The notes beneath the pieces were generated by a model, which worked only from the letters and a program-made list of their open reading frames with translations, was not told the DNA's origin and did no database searches. Below are positions 33,736 through 41,171 of a stretch of DNA of 60,352 bases, in pieces. Position 1 is the first letter of the stretch; each line of letters begins with the position of its first letter. The stretch is from Castellaniella sp. UBA6218 (GTDB lineage: Bacteria > Pseudomonadota > Gammaproteobacteria > Burkholderiales > Burkholderiaceae_B): assembly GCA_002421865.1 (NCBI GenBank), contig DISE01000086.1, positions 1-60,352 on the forward strand. Reading direction: 5' to 3'. Both the position numbers and the translations under genes were made by a program.

Positions 33736-34260
33736 ATGCACCTGAATACCCGCTTCTCCGCCCCTTTCCTACTGGCCGCCCTGCTGGGTCTCGCAGGATG
33801 CCAGAACCTCCCTTCGGCATCCCGGCCGGCACCGACCGACACGCGCACCACCTCCGGCCAGGACGCCAACGCCAGCCGCGTCGTGCAACCGGTCGCCATC
33901 TATCTCGCACAATCGACACCCGGTGATCAACTGGTCGCCGTTCCGGTGCCGGACGGCATGGTCTACCTCCATGCCCGGCCCATGCTTGCCCGCGAGGACC
34001 TGACCGACGCGGCGGCCCTCTCCGACCGTCAAGGCGGACATTTCGTCGGCCTGCGGCTGACCCCGGCGGGCGCCGAACGGCTGGGCGCCGTCAGCCGCCA
34101 GAACATCGGTGCCCTGCTGGCCCTGGTCATCGGTCGTGAACTGGTGGCCGCGCCCCGCATCTCGGGCGCTCTGGACCGCGGCATCCTGGCCTTCGAAGTC
34201 CCGTCTGCCCAAGTGGCTGCCGAGCTGGCCGCGCGCATCCGGGGCGATGCGCCTCAGTGA
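33736..34260 (+). CDS. SecD P1-head-like lipoprotein encoded with btrW
   Basis: 174 residues. A lipoprotein signal ends LLGLAGC with the lipidated Cys at 22. After a Ser/Thr/Ala-rich linker, the C-terminal part (VGLRLTPAGAERLGAVSRQN; LLALVIGRELVAAPRISGAL; then FEVPSAQVAAELAARI) follows the pattern of the SecD P1 head domain, which in SecDF binds translocating proteins in the periplasm. It could be a periplasmic sensor or a pilotin-like aid. Bordetella has an uncharacterised btrX at a comparable place between btrU and btrW; I cannot confirm identity. 24 bases ahead of btrW. Confidence 0.75.
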   Translation: MHLNTRFSAPFLLAALLGLAGCQNLPSASRPAPTDTRTTSGQDANASRVVQPVAIYLAQSTPGDQLVAVPVPDGMVYLHARPMLAREDLTDAAALSDRQGGHFVGLRLTPAGAERLGAVSRQNIGALLALVIGRELVAAPRISGALDRGILAFEVPSAQVAAELAARIRGDAPQ

Positions 34261-34284
34261 GCGTCGGTCCGCACCGGATATCCC

Positions 34285-34710
34285 ATGACCGACAGTCACG
34301 ACACGCTCGATCTGCCCACCGACCTGGGCGCGGTGCCGCTCGCCCTGCAATGGATCGAGGACCTTGCCGAGCGTCTCCAATGGTCCTCCCGCGTCACTTT
34401 CGGGCTGACGCTGTCGCTGGACGAGGCGTTGACCAACGTGCTGTCCTATGCCTTCGATCCACCCGGGCCGGATGCACCGGCCATTGCCGTTTCCTGCCAG
34501 GCCGACGGCGCACGCATCACAATCGAATTGCGCGACAATGGCCGCCCTTATGATCCGACGGCGGGCGATCCGCCTCCCCTGGTCGCCTGCCTGGACGAGG
34601 CCTGCATCGGGGGACAGGGGGTGCGGCTGATGCGGCACTACCTGGACACGCTCGCCTATCGGCGCCAGGACGGCTGGAACTGCCTGACGATGGTCATGAA
34701 GACCAGTTGA
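34285..34710 (+). CDS. btrW: Anti-sigma serine kinase BtrW (HATPase, SpoIIAB/RsbW type)
   Basis: 141 residues. GHKL ATPase motifs are intact: N-box LDEALTNVLSYAF (about residues 46-58), G1 box DNGRPYDP, and G2 IGGQGVRLMRHY. Such kinases hold a sigma factor or phosphorylate a STAS antagonist. In Bordetella, BtrW phosphorylates BtrV and BtrU reverses it. Convergent with btrU across a perfect palindrome. Confidence 0.92.
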   Translation: MTDSHDTLDLPTDLGAVPLALQWIEDLAERLQWSSRVTFGLTLSLDEALTNVLSYAFDPPGPDAPAIAVSCQADGARITIELRDNGRPYDPTAGDPPPLVACLDEACIGGQGVRLMRHYLDTLAYRRQDGWNCLTMVMKTS

Positions 34711-34712
34711 GG

Positions 34713-34730
34713 CCGCGCCCCGGGGCGCGG
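34713..34730. terminator. Palindromic hairpin between btrW and btrU
   Basis: CCGCGCCCC followed directly by GGGGCGCGG, an 18-base perfect palindrome between two convergent stops. Likely bidirectional terminator; no T-tract. Confidence 0.55.
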
Positions 34731-34753
34731 TCCCCTGGCCGCCTCACCGCCTC

Positions 34754-37582
34754 TCACCCCCGATAACGCAGACACAGGCTGGTGACGTCATCGGTCGGAT
34801 CCGTTCCGTCCTCGAACATGCGCACGTCGGCGATCACCGCATCGGTCAGGATATCCAGCGGCACGTTCGCAGGCTGCGCGCGCAGCAGCCCGGCCAGCCG
34901 TTCGTCGCCGAAAACCTCGCCAGCCGGATTGAAGGCTTCGGTAATGCCGTCGGTATACAGGTACAGCAGGTCGCCTGGCCGCAGATACAGCGTCTTCTGG
35001 GTGTAAGGCATGTCTTCCTCGATCCCCACGGCAAGGCCATGCGTCGGCGCCAGGGCCGACAATTCGCCCTGGGCATCGATCAGCCATGGCACATGGTGCC
35101 CGGCATTGACATAATCCAGCCGGCCATCGCGCAGATCGAGCGTGGCGTAGAACAAGGTCACGAACAGCATCTGTTCGTTCTCGGCGGCCAGCAACGCATT
35201 GACGCGCTGGACACAGTCGGCCGGCCGACGCACGAAACGCGCCGTGGATTTCAGCAAGGTACGCGAAATGGCCATGAACAGGGCGGCGGGGATGCCCTTG
35301 CCCGAAACATCGGCGATGACGAACCCCAGATGGTGTGCATCGAGCATGTAGAAATCGTAGAAATCCCCACCCACGTCGCGGGCCGGGAATATCCGGCAGT
35401 CGATCTCCATGCGCGGATCATCCGGCATCGTACGCGGCAGAATGCTGAGCTGAACGGCGCTTGCGATCTGCAGTTCCTGCTGCAGACCGGCCAGCTTGGT
35501 TTTGGTGATCAGGGCATCGCGCAGTTCGATCACCATATCGGACAAGCGCTGGTATTGCTCGACCAGCCGGCGGCGCAGATCGCCCATGACTTCGGCCAGA
35601 CGCCTCAGACCATCGCCATCATCGGCCGCATCGGTCTGGCGGTCGATCAGCGCCTGGACCTCCTGGCGGCTGATCGAGTCCATCGACTCGGCCAGCGCGC
35701 GGAGTTCGCCCGCCATGACGGTTTCATGGAGGCGCCGGACACGCGCCTGCTGGGCCTCGTCGCGCGCAAGCTGCAACGTCTTGTGACGGAAGGCGGCGAT
35801 GCTGCGTCCCAGGCGTTCGATCTCGTCCTGACGGCCCTCGCCGGAGCGCCCGGTCGCGGCATCCTGCGGGCCGCTGAGTTCGTCCAGGGTCTCGAGCGAG
35901 TCCTGCAGCGGCCGGAAGCTGCGCCAGATGATCCGATGAATCAACACCAGCCCCAGAATGGCCAGGCCGGCGGCCAGCAGCAGCGCCAGCCGGCCCAGGG
36001 TGAGGCTGGGCTTCATCAGGGCCGTGACGTCCTTGAGCGTCACGAGCAAACCGCCTGCGCTTCCGGAGATGCTGATGACGGGCGTCGCCGTCAACAGCAG
36101 GATTTTGTCCCGGTCCTCCAGGGTCTGGTATTGCGCATCCTGCACCGTCAGCGCCAGGCCGAGACGCGACCACTGGCCGTGGCCGGTGCTGGCGACCAGG
36201 CCTCCCCGGGAATTCAGGAAGTGAACACTGTAGCTGTCGTCATCCCTGAACTGATCGAGCTGCTGCACGGCCCGTTCCAGGGTGCGTCCGCCGATCAACA
36301 CCCAGGTCCCGCCTTGAAGCTGGACAGGCTGAGCGGCCAGCAGCATGGTCAGGTTGCCGTCCAGATTGCGCAACCCCCTGGCCTTTCCTCCGGACAGCAC
36401 GTTGTCCAGCGTTCCGGCATCCAGCGGGGCGGTATCGGTGGCAGTGCCCTGCAGGACATACACCTGGCGATTTGGATCGACGAGAGCCAGGTAGTCCAAC
36501 GAGGGTTCCGGGCCGGACAGCGCCTTCGAGGGTCCGTCCGAGACATCCAGCCGGGGTGTCAGGGAATGCAACCGTCCGGAGATGTCCCTCGTCTGGGACA
36601 CCAGGAACTGTGACCAAAGGGCGCTCTGGTCATCCAGGCCAAGATTGGCGGCCTGCTGGCGCAGCAGGTGTTCTCTCAGGGCCTGCAGGCCTGACAACGA
36701 CCCGATCACCAGGGCGAAGCCCAAAGCAATGATGAGTGTCAGGCGCAGGCGCAGCGACAGGCGGCGGGCGCGGTCCGGCGGAGCGATCTGCACACGCGGC
36801 ACGGGCCCCGGGCGCAGGATGCCCAGGGCTTCGAGCCGGGGACGCACCCGGCCATCGAAATCGACGGCCAGCAAGGACTCGACCTGATGCGTCAAGTCGG
36901 CTCTTTGCTGCACGACATCGGTCGCCATCGCCTGCAAACTGTCCCAGGCCTGACCAAGAATGTCCTGGGGGTCGGGACGCGGCCCCGGGACCGGCGGCAC
37001 GAGATCATCGGGCGCCTGCTCGAGCAAGGCCAGCAAGGCGCGCCGATGTTGCCGGATACGGGCTCCGTAGAGCGCGGTGCACAGACCGCCCAGCAACGCC
37101 AGCGGCAGAATCAGCCACAACATGCCGGTCAGCAGGGTCGCGTGCGAACCGCGCAGGACGGGAGGCGCCGCCTCGACTTCGAGGGTACCGATCCGCCGCG
37201 AACCGACTTTAAGGTCGGTGCTTACGGACGCCGATGTCTCGACGCCAGGGCGTTGCGCGAACCCCAGAACCCTGCCGTCGACATCGGTCAGCATGATGCG
37301 GGTCAGTTGGGGAACATGCTCCAACGTGCCCTTGAGGCTGCGGCTGATGGCTGGAATGGCATCGAGCGGGACGCCCAGCTGGCTCGCACGGACGAATTGC
37401 CGTCCCAGGGCGAGGCCGACCGACGTCGCAAGATCGCGGGACTGCTCCTGCACGGCGGTCGCCACCGTCCCCTGGAGACGCCCGAGCAGGATGCCGCTGG
37501 TCAGACCGGCCGCGACCAGGACGATCAGAAAGCCGCTGGCGGCATCGCGCAGCCAGGCACGAATACCGTGGTCAATCGACAT
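34754..37582 (-). CDS. btrU: Membrane PP2C (SpoIIE) phosphatase with two sensor modules, BtrU
   Basis: 942 residues. A first membrane-anchored sensor (helices about 14-36 and 148-170; LGVPLDAIPAISRSL in the periplasm) is followed by a second (about 280-302 and 530-552, with a CHASE4/dCache-like middle). A HAMP-like linker, coiled coil (about 610-680) and a complete PP2C domain come next: ARDVGGDFYDFY, IADVSGKGIPAALFM, NAGHHVPWL, LYLYTDGITEAFN and DPTDDVTSLCL, all metal-binding aspartates present. It should dephosphorylate BtrV to free BtrS. Two stacked sensors in one chain are unusual. Last gene of a six-gene operon; start overlaps the preceding gene by 11 bases. Confidence 0.92.
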   Translation of the reverse strand: MSIDHGIRAWLRDAASGFLIVLVAAGLTSGILLGRLQGTVATAVQEQSRDLATSVGLALGRQFVRASQLGVPLDAIPAISRSLKGTLEHVPQLTRIMLTDVDGRVLGFAQRPGVETSASVSTDLKVGSRRIGTLEVEAAPPVLRGSHATLLTGMLWLILPLALLGGLCTALYGARIRQHRRALLALLEQAPDDLVPPVPGPRPDPQDILGQAWDSLQAMATDVVQQRADLTHQVESLLAVDFDGRVRPRLEALGILRPGPVPRVQIAPPDRARRLSLRLRLTLIIALGFALVIGSLSGLQALREHLLRQQAANLGLDDQSALWSQFLVSQTRDISGRLHSLTPRLDVSDGPSKALSGPEPSLDYLALVDPNRQVYVLQGTATDTAPLDAGTLDNVLSGGKARGLRNLDGNLTMLLAAQPVQLQGGTWVLIGGRTLERAVQQLDQFRDDDSYSVHFLNSRGGLVASTGHGQWSRLGLALTVQDAQYQTLEDRDKILLLTATPVISISGSAGGLLVTLKDVTALMKPSLTLGRLALLLAAGLAILGLVLIHRIIWRSFRPLQDSLETLDELSGPQDAATGRSGEGRQDEIERLGRSIAAFRHKTLQLARDEAQQARVRRLHETVMAGELRALAESMDSISRQEVQALIDRQTDAADDGDGLRRLAEVMGDLRRRLVEQYQRLSDMVIELRDALITKTKLAGLQQELQIASAVQLSILPRTMPDDPRMEIDCRIFPARDVGGDFYDFYMLDAHHLGFVIADVSGKGIPAALFMAISRTLLKSTARFVRRPADCVQRVNALLAAENEQMLFVTLFYATLDLRDGRLDYVNAGHHVPWLIDAQGELSALAPTHGLAVGIEEDMPYTQKTLYLRPGDLLYLYTDGITEAFNPAGEVFGDERLAGLLRAQPANVPLDILTDAVIADVRMFEDGTDPTDDVTSLCLRYRG

Positions 37583-38318
37583 GATCCAGCTCCTTCAGCT
37601 GCTGCCGCTGCCGATCCAGCGCCCGCAGGCTGGCCTGGTGGCGCTCGCTGGCCCGCCGGGCGGCGGCGACCAGCGGATCCCGATCCCCGCCGGGCGCATC
37701 CTGGCCCCGCAGGATCCTGCCGGCCCACAGGAACGGCCGCAGACGGCGGTGCGCCAGCCAGAGCGCCCCCAGGCCGGCGACCAGTGCGGCGATCACCGCC
37801 AGCGCCAGCGTGGGCAGCCCGCGCGCGAGCCAGGCCTGCAGACTGTAGGCCCGTGCCGCATGCGGCGCGACCAGGACCAGACCGCCCGCCGTCCGTCCCA
37901 GTTCGTCCTGCAGCGCAATGCCGCAACTGCGTACATTCGGGTCGTTGATGCACCAGACGCCTTCTGCGCTGGCCGCCTGCTCCCAGGCGGCCGGCATCAC
38001 GCCACCCAGCTTTCCCTGGTCCGTGCTGTAGAGCACCTGACCGGACGCACCATAGACGCTGATGTCCCTAATGTCCGGCATGCCGGATTTTTCGCGTTCG
38101 ATCAGCCGTTGCAGGCTCGCACTCTGTTCCAGCGGCAAACCCAGTGTCAGATTGGCCTCGATGGTGCTGCGCAGGTTTCCGAGCACATATTCTTCGTGGG
38201 CATGGCGCGTCTGGTCGATGGCCTGCTGCTCGATGCGCACGGTCAGCAATGTGGCGCCGAATACGGCGGTCAGCGCGCAGCAGACCAGCGCCAGGATCAG
38301 GATCAGGGGCGTTCTCAT
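37572..38318 (-). CDS. Membrane sensor protein with extracytoplasmic domain, no output domain
   Basis: 248 residues. Helix about 5-26, a periplasmic domain (IEANLTLGLPLEQSASLQRL; DIRDISVYGASGQVLYS) with two cysteines (near 123 and 132) that could form a disulfide, a second helix about 165-190, and a short charged HAMP/coiled tail. There is no kinase, cyclase or phosphatase. The LTLGLPLE motif recurs in BtrU and in the MFS fusion of this operon. I expect it to pair with BtrU as a co-sensor. Overlaps the racemase-like gene as ATGA. Confidence 0.8.
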   Translation of the reverse strand: MRTPLILILALVCCALTAVFGATLLTVRIEQQAIDQTRHAHEEYVLGNLRSTIEANLTLGLPLEQSASLQRLIEREKSGMPDIRDISVYGASGQVLYSTDQGKLGGVMPAAWEQAASAEGVWCINDPNVRSCGIALQDELGRTAGGLVLVAPHAARAYSLQAWLARGLPTLALAVIAALVAGLGALWLAHRRLRPFLWAGRILRGQDAPGGDRDPLVAAARRASERHQASLRALDRQRQQLKELDHVD

Positions 38319-39442
38319 GGCAGACTTTCCGACAGGCGGGATGCGAGGGGCTGGTCAGGGTGGAGGGCATGATAGCGCCTGCCGCACCCTGCGGCGGTCG
38401 CGCTCAGCAAGGCGTTGGCGGGCAGGCCGGCGATGGCCGCCAGGGTTTCGAGCCGCTGTTGTTCGCCAAAGACCTCGGCCCATTGTCCGGGCGCGGTCAG
38501 CCAGGGTGGCAGCCCGCTCACGTCCACGCTGGTCAGGCCCATGGAGATGCCCCCCACGATGGGCGCGCGATGCGGACCGAAATACACGGCGCCCCTGTTC
38601 ATCAAGGCATAAGGCAGGCCATGGGCATACCCGATGCACAAAGTCGCGATGCGCATGGGGACCGGACAGCGGAACTGCTGGTCGTAACCGATCTCGGCCC
38701 CTGCGGGCAGGTCGGCGACCCGCAGAACCGGCGCGCGCACGCTGGCCACGGGCTTCAGCGGCAAGCTCCGCGAAGGGGTGGTGTCCACACCATACAGGGC
38801 GCTGCCCACGCGAGCCATGTCGAGATGATGCCCGGGGCAAGCGAAGACGCTGGCCGAAATGGCCAGGCTGCGGGGGGCCGCGGGCAACGGCGCGATCAAC
38901 GCCAGGAATCGGTCATGGAGATTCAGCCGGTCCGGACTTTCGGGCATGCTGAAGCTGGCTGGCTGAGTGATCCAGGCCCGCACCCGAAGCGGCGCCAGAT
39001 CATGCGCCGCAAGGCGCGCCACCGCCTCGGGCCTCAGGCCGAGACGCCCCAGGCCGGTGTCCAGCGCGATGGCGACCGTCAATGCGCCTGCACGACGCGC
39101 CTGCGCAATTTCGTCCAGATCGTTGAGCACGGGAATCAGGCGCTGGATCTGGCAGTCCCGCGCCGAAGCGCCGCGCAGGCCGTTCAAGATGAAGACCTCG
39201 GCGGCCGGTGCCAGCGCACGCACGCGGCAGGCCTCGTCATGGCCAAGCGCCCAGAACTGCCGGCAGCCCAGGGCCGACAACGTGTTGACGACGGGCTCCA
39301 GTCCCAATCCATAGGCATCGCATTTGACCACGGCACCCAGGTCGCTTCCCGTATAGCGGCCGCGCACGGTCCGCCAATTGTCCGCCAGGCGATCCAGGTC
39401 GATGTCCATCACGGGAGAATCGGCATGCGTGGTCGCAGTCAT
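38315..39442 (-). CDS. Alanine racemase-like PLP enzyme
   Basis: 375 residues of the fold-III Alr family. The PLP lysine is K40 in AVVKCDAYGLG (family VVKADAYGHG). The second catalytic tyrosine lies in GAEIGYDQQF, and the substrate-side block reads CIGYAHGLPYAL where housekeeping racemases have GYADGxPR, so substrate preference may differ. Being in a signalling operon and not near cell-wall genes suggests it makes or consumes a signal amino acid. Start at 39442 has GGAGGAGG eight bases ahead and overlaps the GNAT stop. Confidence 0.85.
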   Translation of the reverse strand: MTATTHADSPVMDIDLDRLADNWRTVRGRYTGSDLGAVVKCDAYGLGLEPVVNTLSALGCRQFWALGHDEACRVRALAPAAEVFILNGLRGASARDCQIQRLIPVLNDLDEIAQARRAGALTVAIALDTGLGRLGLRPEAVARLAAHDLAPLRVRAWITQPASFSMPESPDRLNLHDRFLALIAPLPAAPRSLAISASVFACPGHHLDMARVGSALYGVDTTPSRSLPLKPVASVRAPVLRVADLPAGAEIGYDQQFRCPVPMRIATLCIGYAHGLPYALMNRGAVYFGPHRAPIVGGISMGLTSVDVSGLPPWLTAPGQWAEVFGEQQRLETLAAIAGLPANALLSATAAGCGRRYHALHPDQPLASRLSESLP

Positions 39443-40113
39443 GTCCCGACCTCCTCCGGAGGCACGAGGACACAGACGGCCGGCGCCACGAGCCGTCCGC
39501 GCCACCCCTGGGACAGCAAACGGTCCTGCTCGTCCAGCGGCAATGCATCGAGCGGGCGGGCGGCGTCCTCAGCCATGGGGGTGGGGGACGGCGCCACCAT
39601 CCGGGTTCGGCGGGCCAGGATGTAGCGCAGCGAGTCCTGATAGACCCGGCGCAACCGCCGGATCTCGAATCCCTCGCGCAACAGGCTGCGCCAACTGGCC
39701 GGATTCGACGGCGCGGCCGTGGCGTAAAGGTAGGCGTCCGGATCGGCCAATCCGACGCGGCGACGAATCAGTTCGCATTGCAGGCGCCGGCCCCGGTAGG
39801 CCTCGGCGACCGAGGAGCCGGCCAGTTTCTGGATTCGCGCATCGGCTGGCCAGCCCAGCCAGAGATCCGGACGGGTGCCCGGGTCGGGGCCATCCTGCAG
39901 CACGCCATAGGCCACCAGATCCCCGGCCGGCCCACGGGCGCCGATGATCAGGCCCGCCCCGTCCAGCAGACCGGCGAAGAACTCGGGGTGCTCGGGCCTG
40001 ACCTGATCGGGGCCCATGCCGCGGATCGCGCGCGCATGCAGATCGATGATCCGGTCGAGATCTTCCGGACCCAGGGTGTCCCATTGGAGGTCGACGGGCG
40101 TGCGAAGGGTCAT
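39439..40113 (-). CDS. GNAT-family N-acetyltransferase
   Basis: 224 residues. The GNAT core is visible at about 60-170: strand VAYGVLQDG, then KLAGSSVAEAYRGRRLQCEL where YRGRRLQ is the acetyl-CoA pyrophosphate loop, and ATAAPSNPASWRSLLREGFE at the C-terminal fold. The last 60 residues are an extra, Pro/Ala-rich tail. Overlaps both neighbours by four bases. With the racemase next door, an amino-acid substrate is plausible but unproven. Confidence 0.75.
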   Translation of the reverse strand: MTLRTPVDLQWDTLGPEDLDRIIDLHARAIRGMGPDQVRPEHPEFFAGLLDGAGLIIGARGPAGDLVAYGVLQDGPDPGTRPDLWLGWPADARIQKLAGSSVAEAYRGRRLQCELIRRRVGLADPDAYLYATAAPSNPASWRSLLREGFEIRRLRRVYQDSLRYILARRTRMVAPSPTPMAEDAARPLDALPLDEQDRLLSQGWRGRLVAPAVCVLVPPEEVGT

Positions 40114-41171
40114 CCGATATGCCTCGTCGGCGCCGGAGCCTGGGTGATCACGTCGGCGTAGTTCAGCATTTCGATGGGTGGATAGAAGCCGCCCAGTGAT
40201 TTGGCCGTATGCAGATTGATCAGCAAGGCGAAACGCTTCAGGGTTTCGATGGGGATCCGATCGGCGGGCATGTCTTCATAAAGGATGGCCTCGGCCTTCA
40301 CGGCGGCCAGCCGGCCAACGGAACGATAACGGCTGACCAGACCGGTCAGCGCCGAGAATTGCCGGACGGCGAGTTCGGTCACGCCGAACGTCGGCAATTG
40401 CTGCTGGATACTGGCGGGAATCACCTGGTCATAGACAGTGCCCAGAAAGGTATCGGGCACCAGATAGAACCATTGCGCGCCCTCTTCCCGCAACTCGGCA
40501 ATCAGCCGCTCGATGCCCTCGGAGGTGGGGCGGCCCGCCGCATCGAGCCTGAAATGGCGGTGGATGGCGGTACGCCGCGTGGCGGCGCACAAGGCGTCCA
40601 TTTCGGTGGCGATCGCTTTGGAATTGGGCTCCGTGGTCGAGTACAGCAGACCGACCCGGTCGAATTCCCTGTAGGCGGCCATGGCCTTGACCTGGGTTTC
40701 GGTAGGAACTACGTGCACGGCCCCGGTGACGCCCCGCCCCTGCTGCGTGAGGGAAGGCACGATGCCGGAAGCCACCGGCGCGCTCACCAGGGCGAAGACG
40801 ATGGGGATGGAGCCCACCCGGCCGGACGGATCGGGATCGCGCCAGGTACCCGCCACCCCCAGGGTCAAGGGCGTGCCCCAGGTGTAGATCAAGTCGGGGG
40901 CCAGCGCGGGAATCTCGTCCAGGATGGCGGGCAGCCGACGGATGTCCTGCCCGACGTCCCGGTGGACGATGTCCGGCTCCCGGCCCTGCGCCCGCAGGTA
41001 TTCCAGAAAGCCGTCCTCGACCTCCGTGCGCCCCCGATAAGTGATCATCAGGATGCGGCGCCGGGCCGCCGCGCGCGCCACCAGGGGGGCCGCCCCCCCC
41101 AGAAGCCCGGTGGACAGGGCGGCGCGCAACAGGCGCCGGCGGACAGGAGACGAAGGAGCGGGAGCATTCAT
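40110..41171 (-). CDS. ABC-type substrate-binding protein (PF04392-like)
   Basis: 353 residues. A twin-arginine-like or Sec signal (RRRLLRAALSTGLLGGAAPL), then the two-lobed fold of the ABC_sub_bind family that includes the tryptophan binder TrpX (GIVPSLTQQGRGVTGAVHVV; FDRVGLLYSTTEPNSKAI; LPTFGVTELAVRQFSALTG). No permease or ATPase gene is nearby, so it more likely presents a ligand to the membrane sensors than feeds a transporter. The start at 41171 overlaps the MFS-fusion stop. Confidence 0.8.
   Translation of the reverse strand: MNAPAPSSPVRRRLLRAALSTGLLGGAAPLVARAAARRRILMITYRGRTEVEDGFLEYLRAQGREPDIVHRDVGQDIRRLPAILDEIPALAPDLIYTWGTPLTLGVAGTWRDPDPSGRVGSIPIVFALVSAPVASGIVPSLTQQGRGVTGAVHVVPTETQVKAMAAYREFDRVGLLYSTTEPNSKAIATEMDALCAATRRTAIHRHFRLDAAGRPTSEGIERLIAELREEGAQWFYLVPDTFLGTVYDQVIPASIQQQLPTFGVTELAVRQFSALTGLVSRYRSVGRLAAVKAEAILYEDMPADRIPIETLKRFALLINLHTAKSLGGFYPPIEMLNYADVITQAPAPTRHIG

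Noticed and set aside
30716..33745. A 1009-codon open frame on the plus strand opposite the SopB-like gene
   Set aside because: High-GC DNA gives long antisense frames. The minus frame has recognisable phosphatase motifs, a ribosome site and a promoter; the plus frame has none and low-complexity His/Gln/Ala composition.
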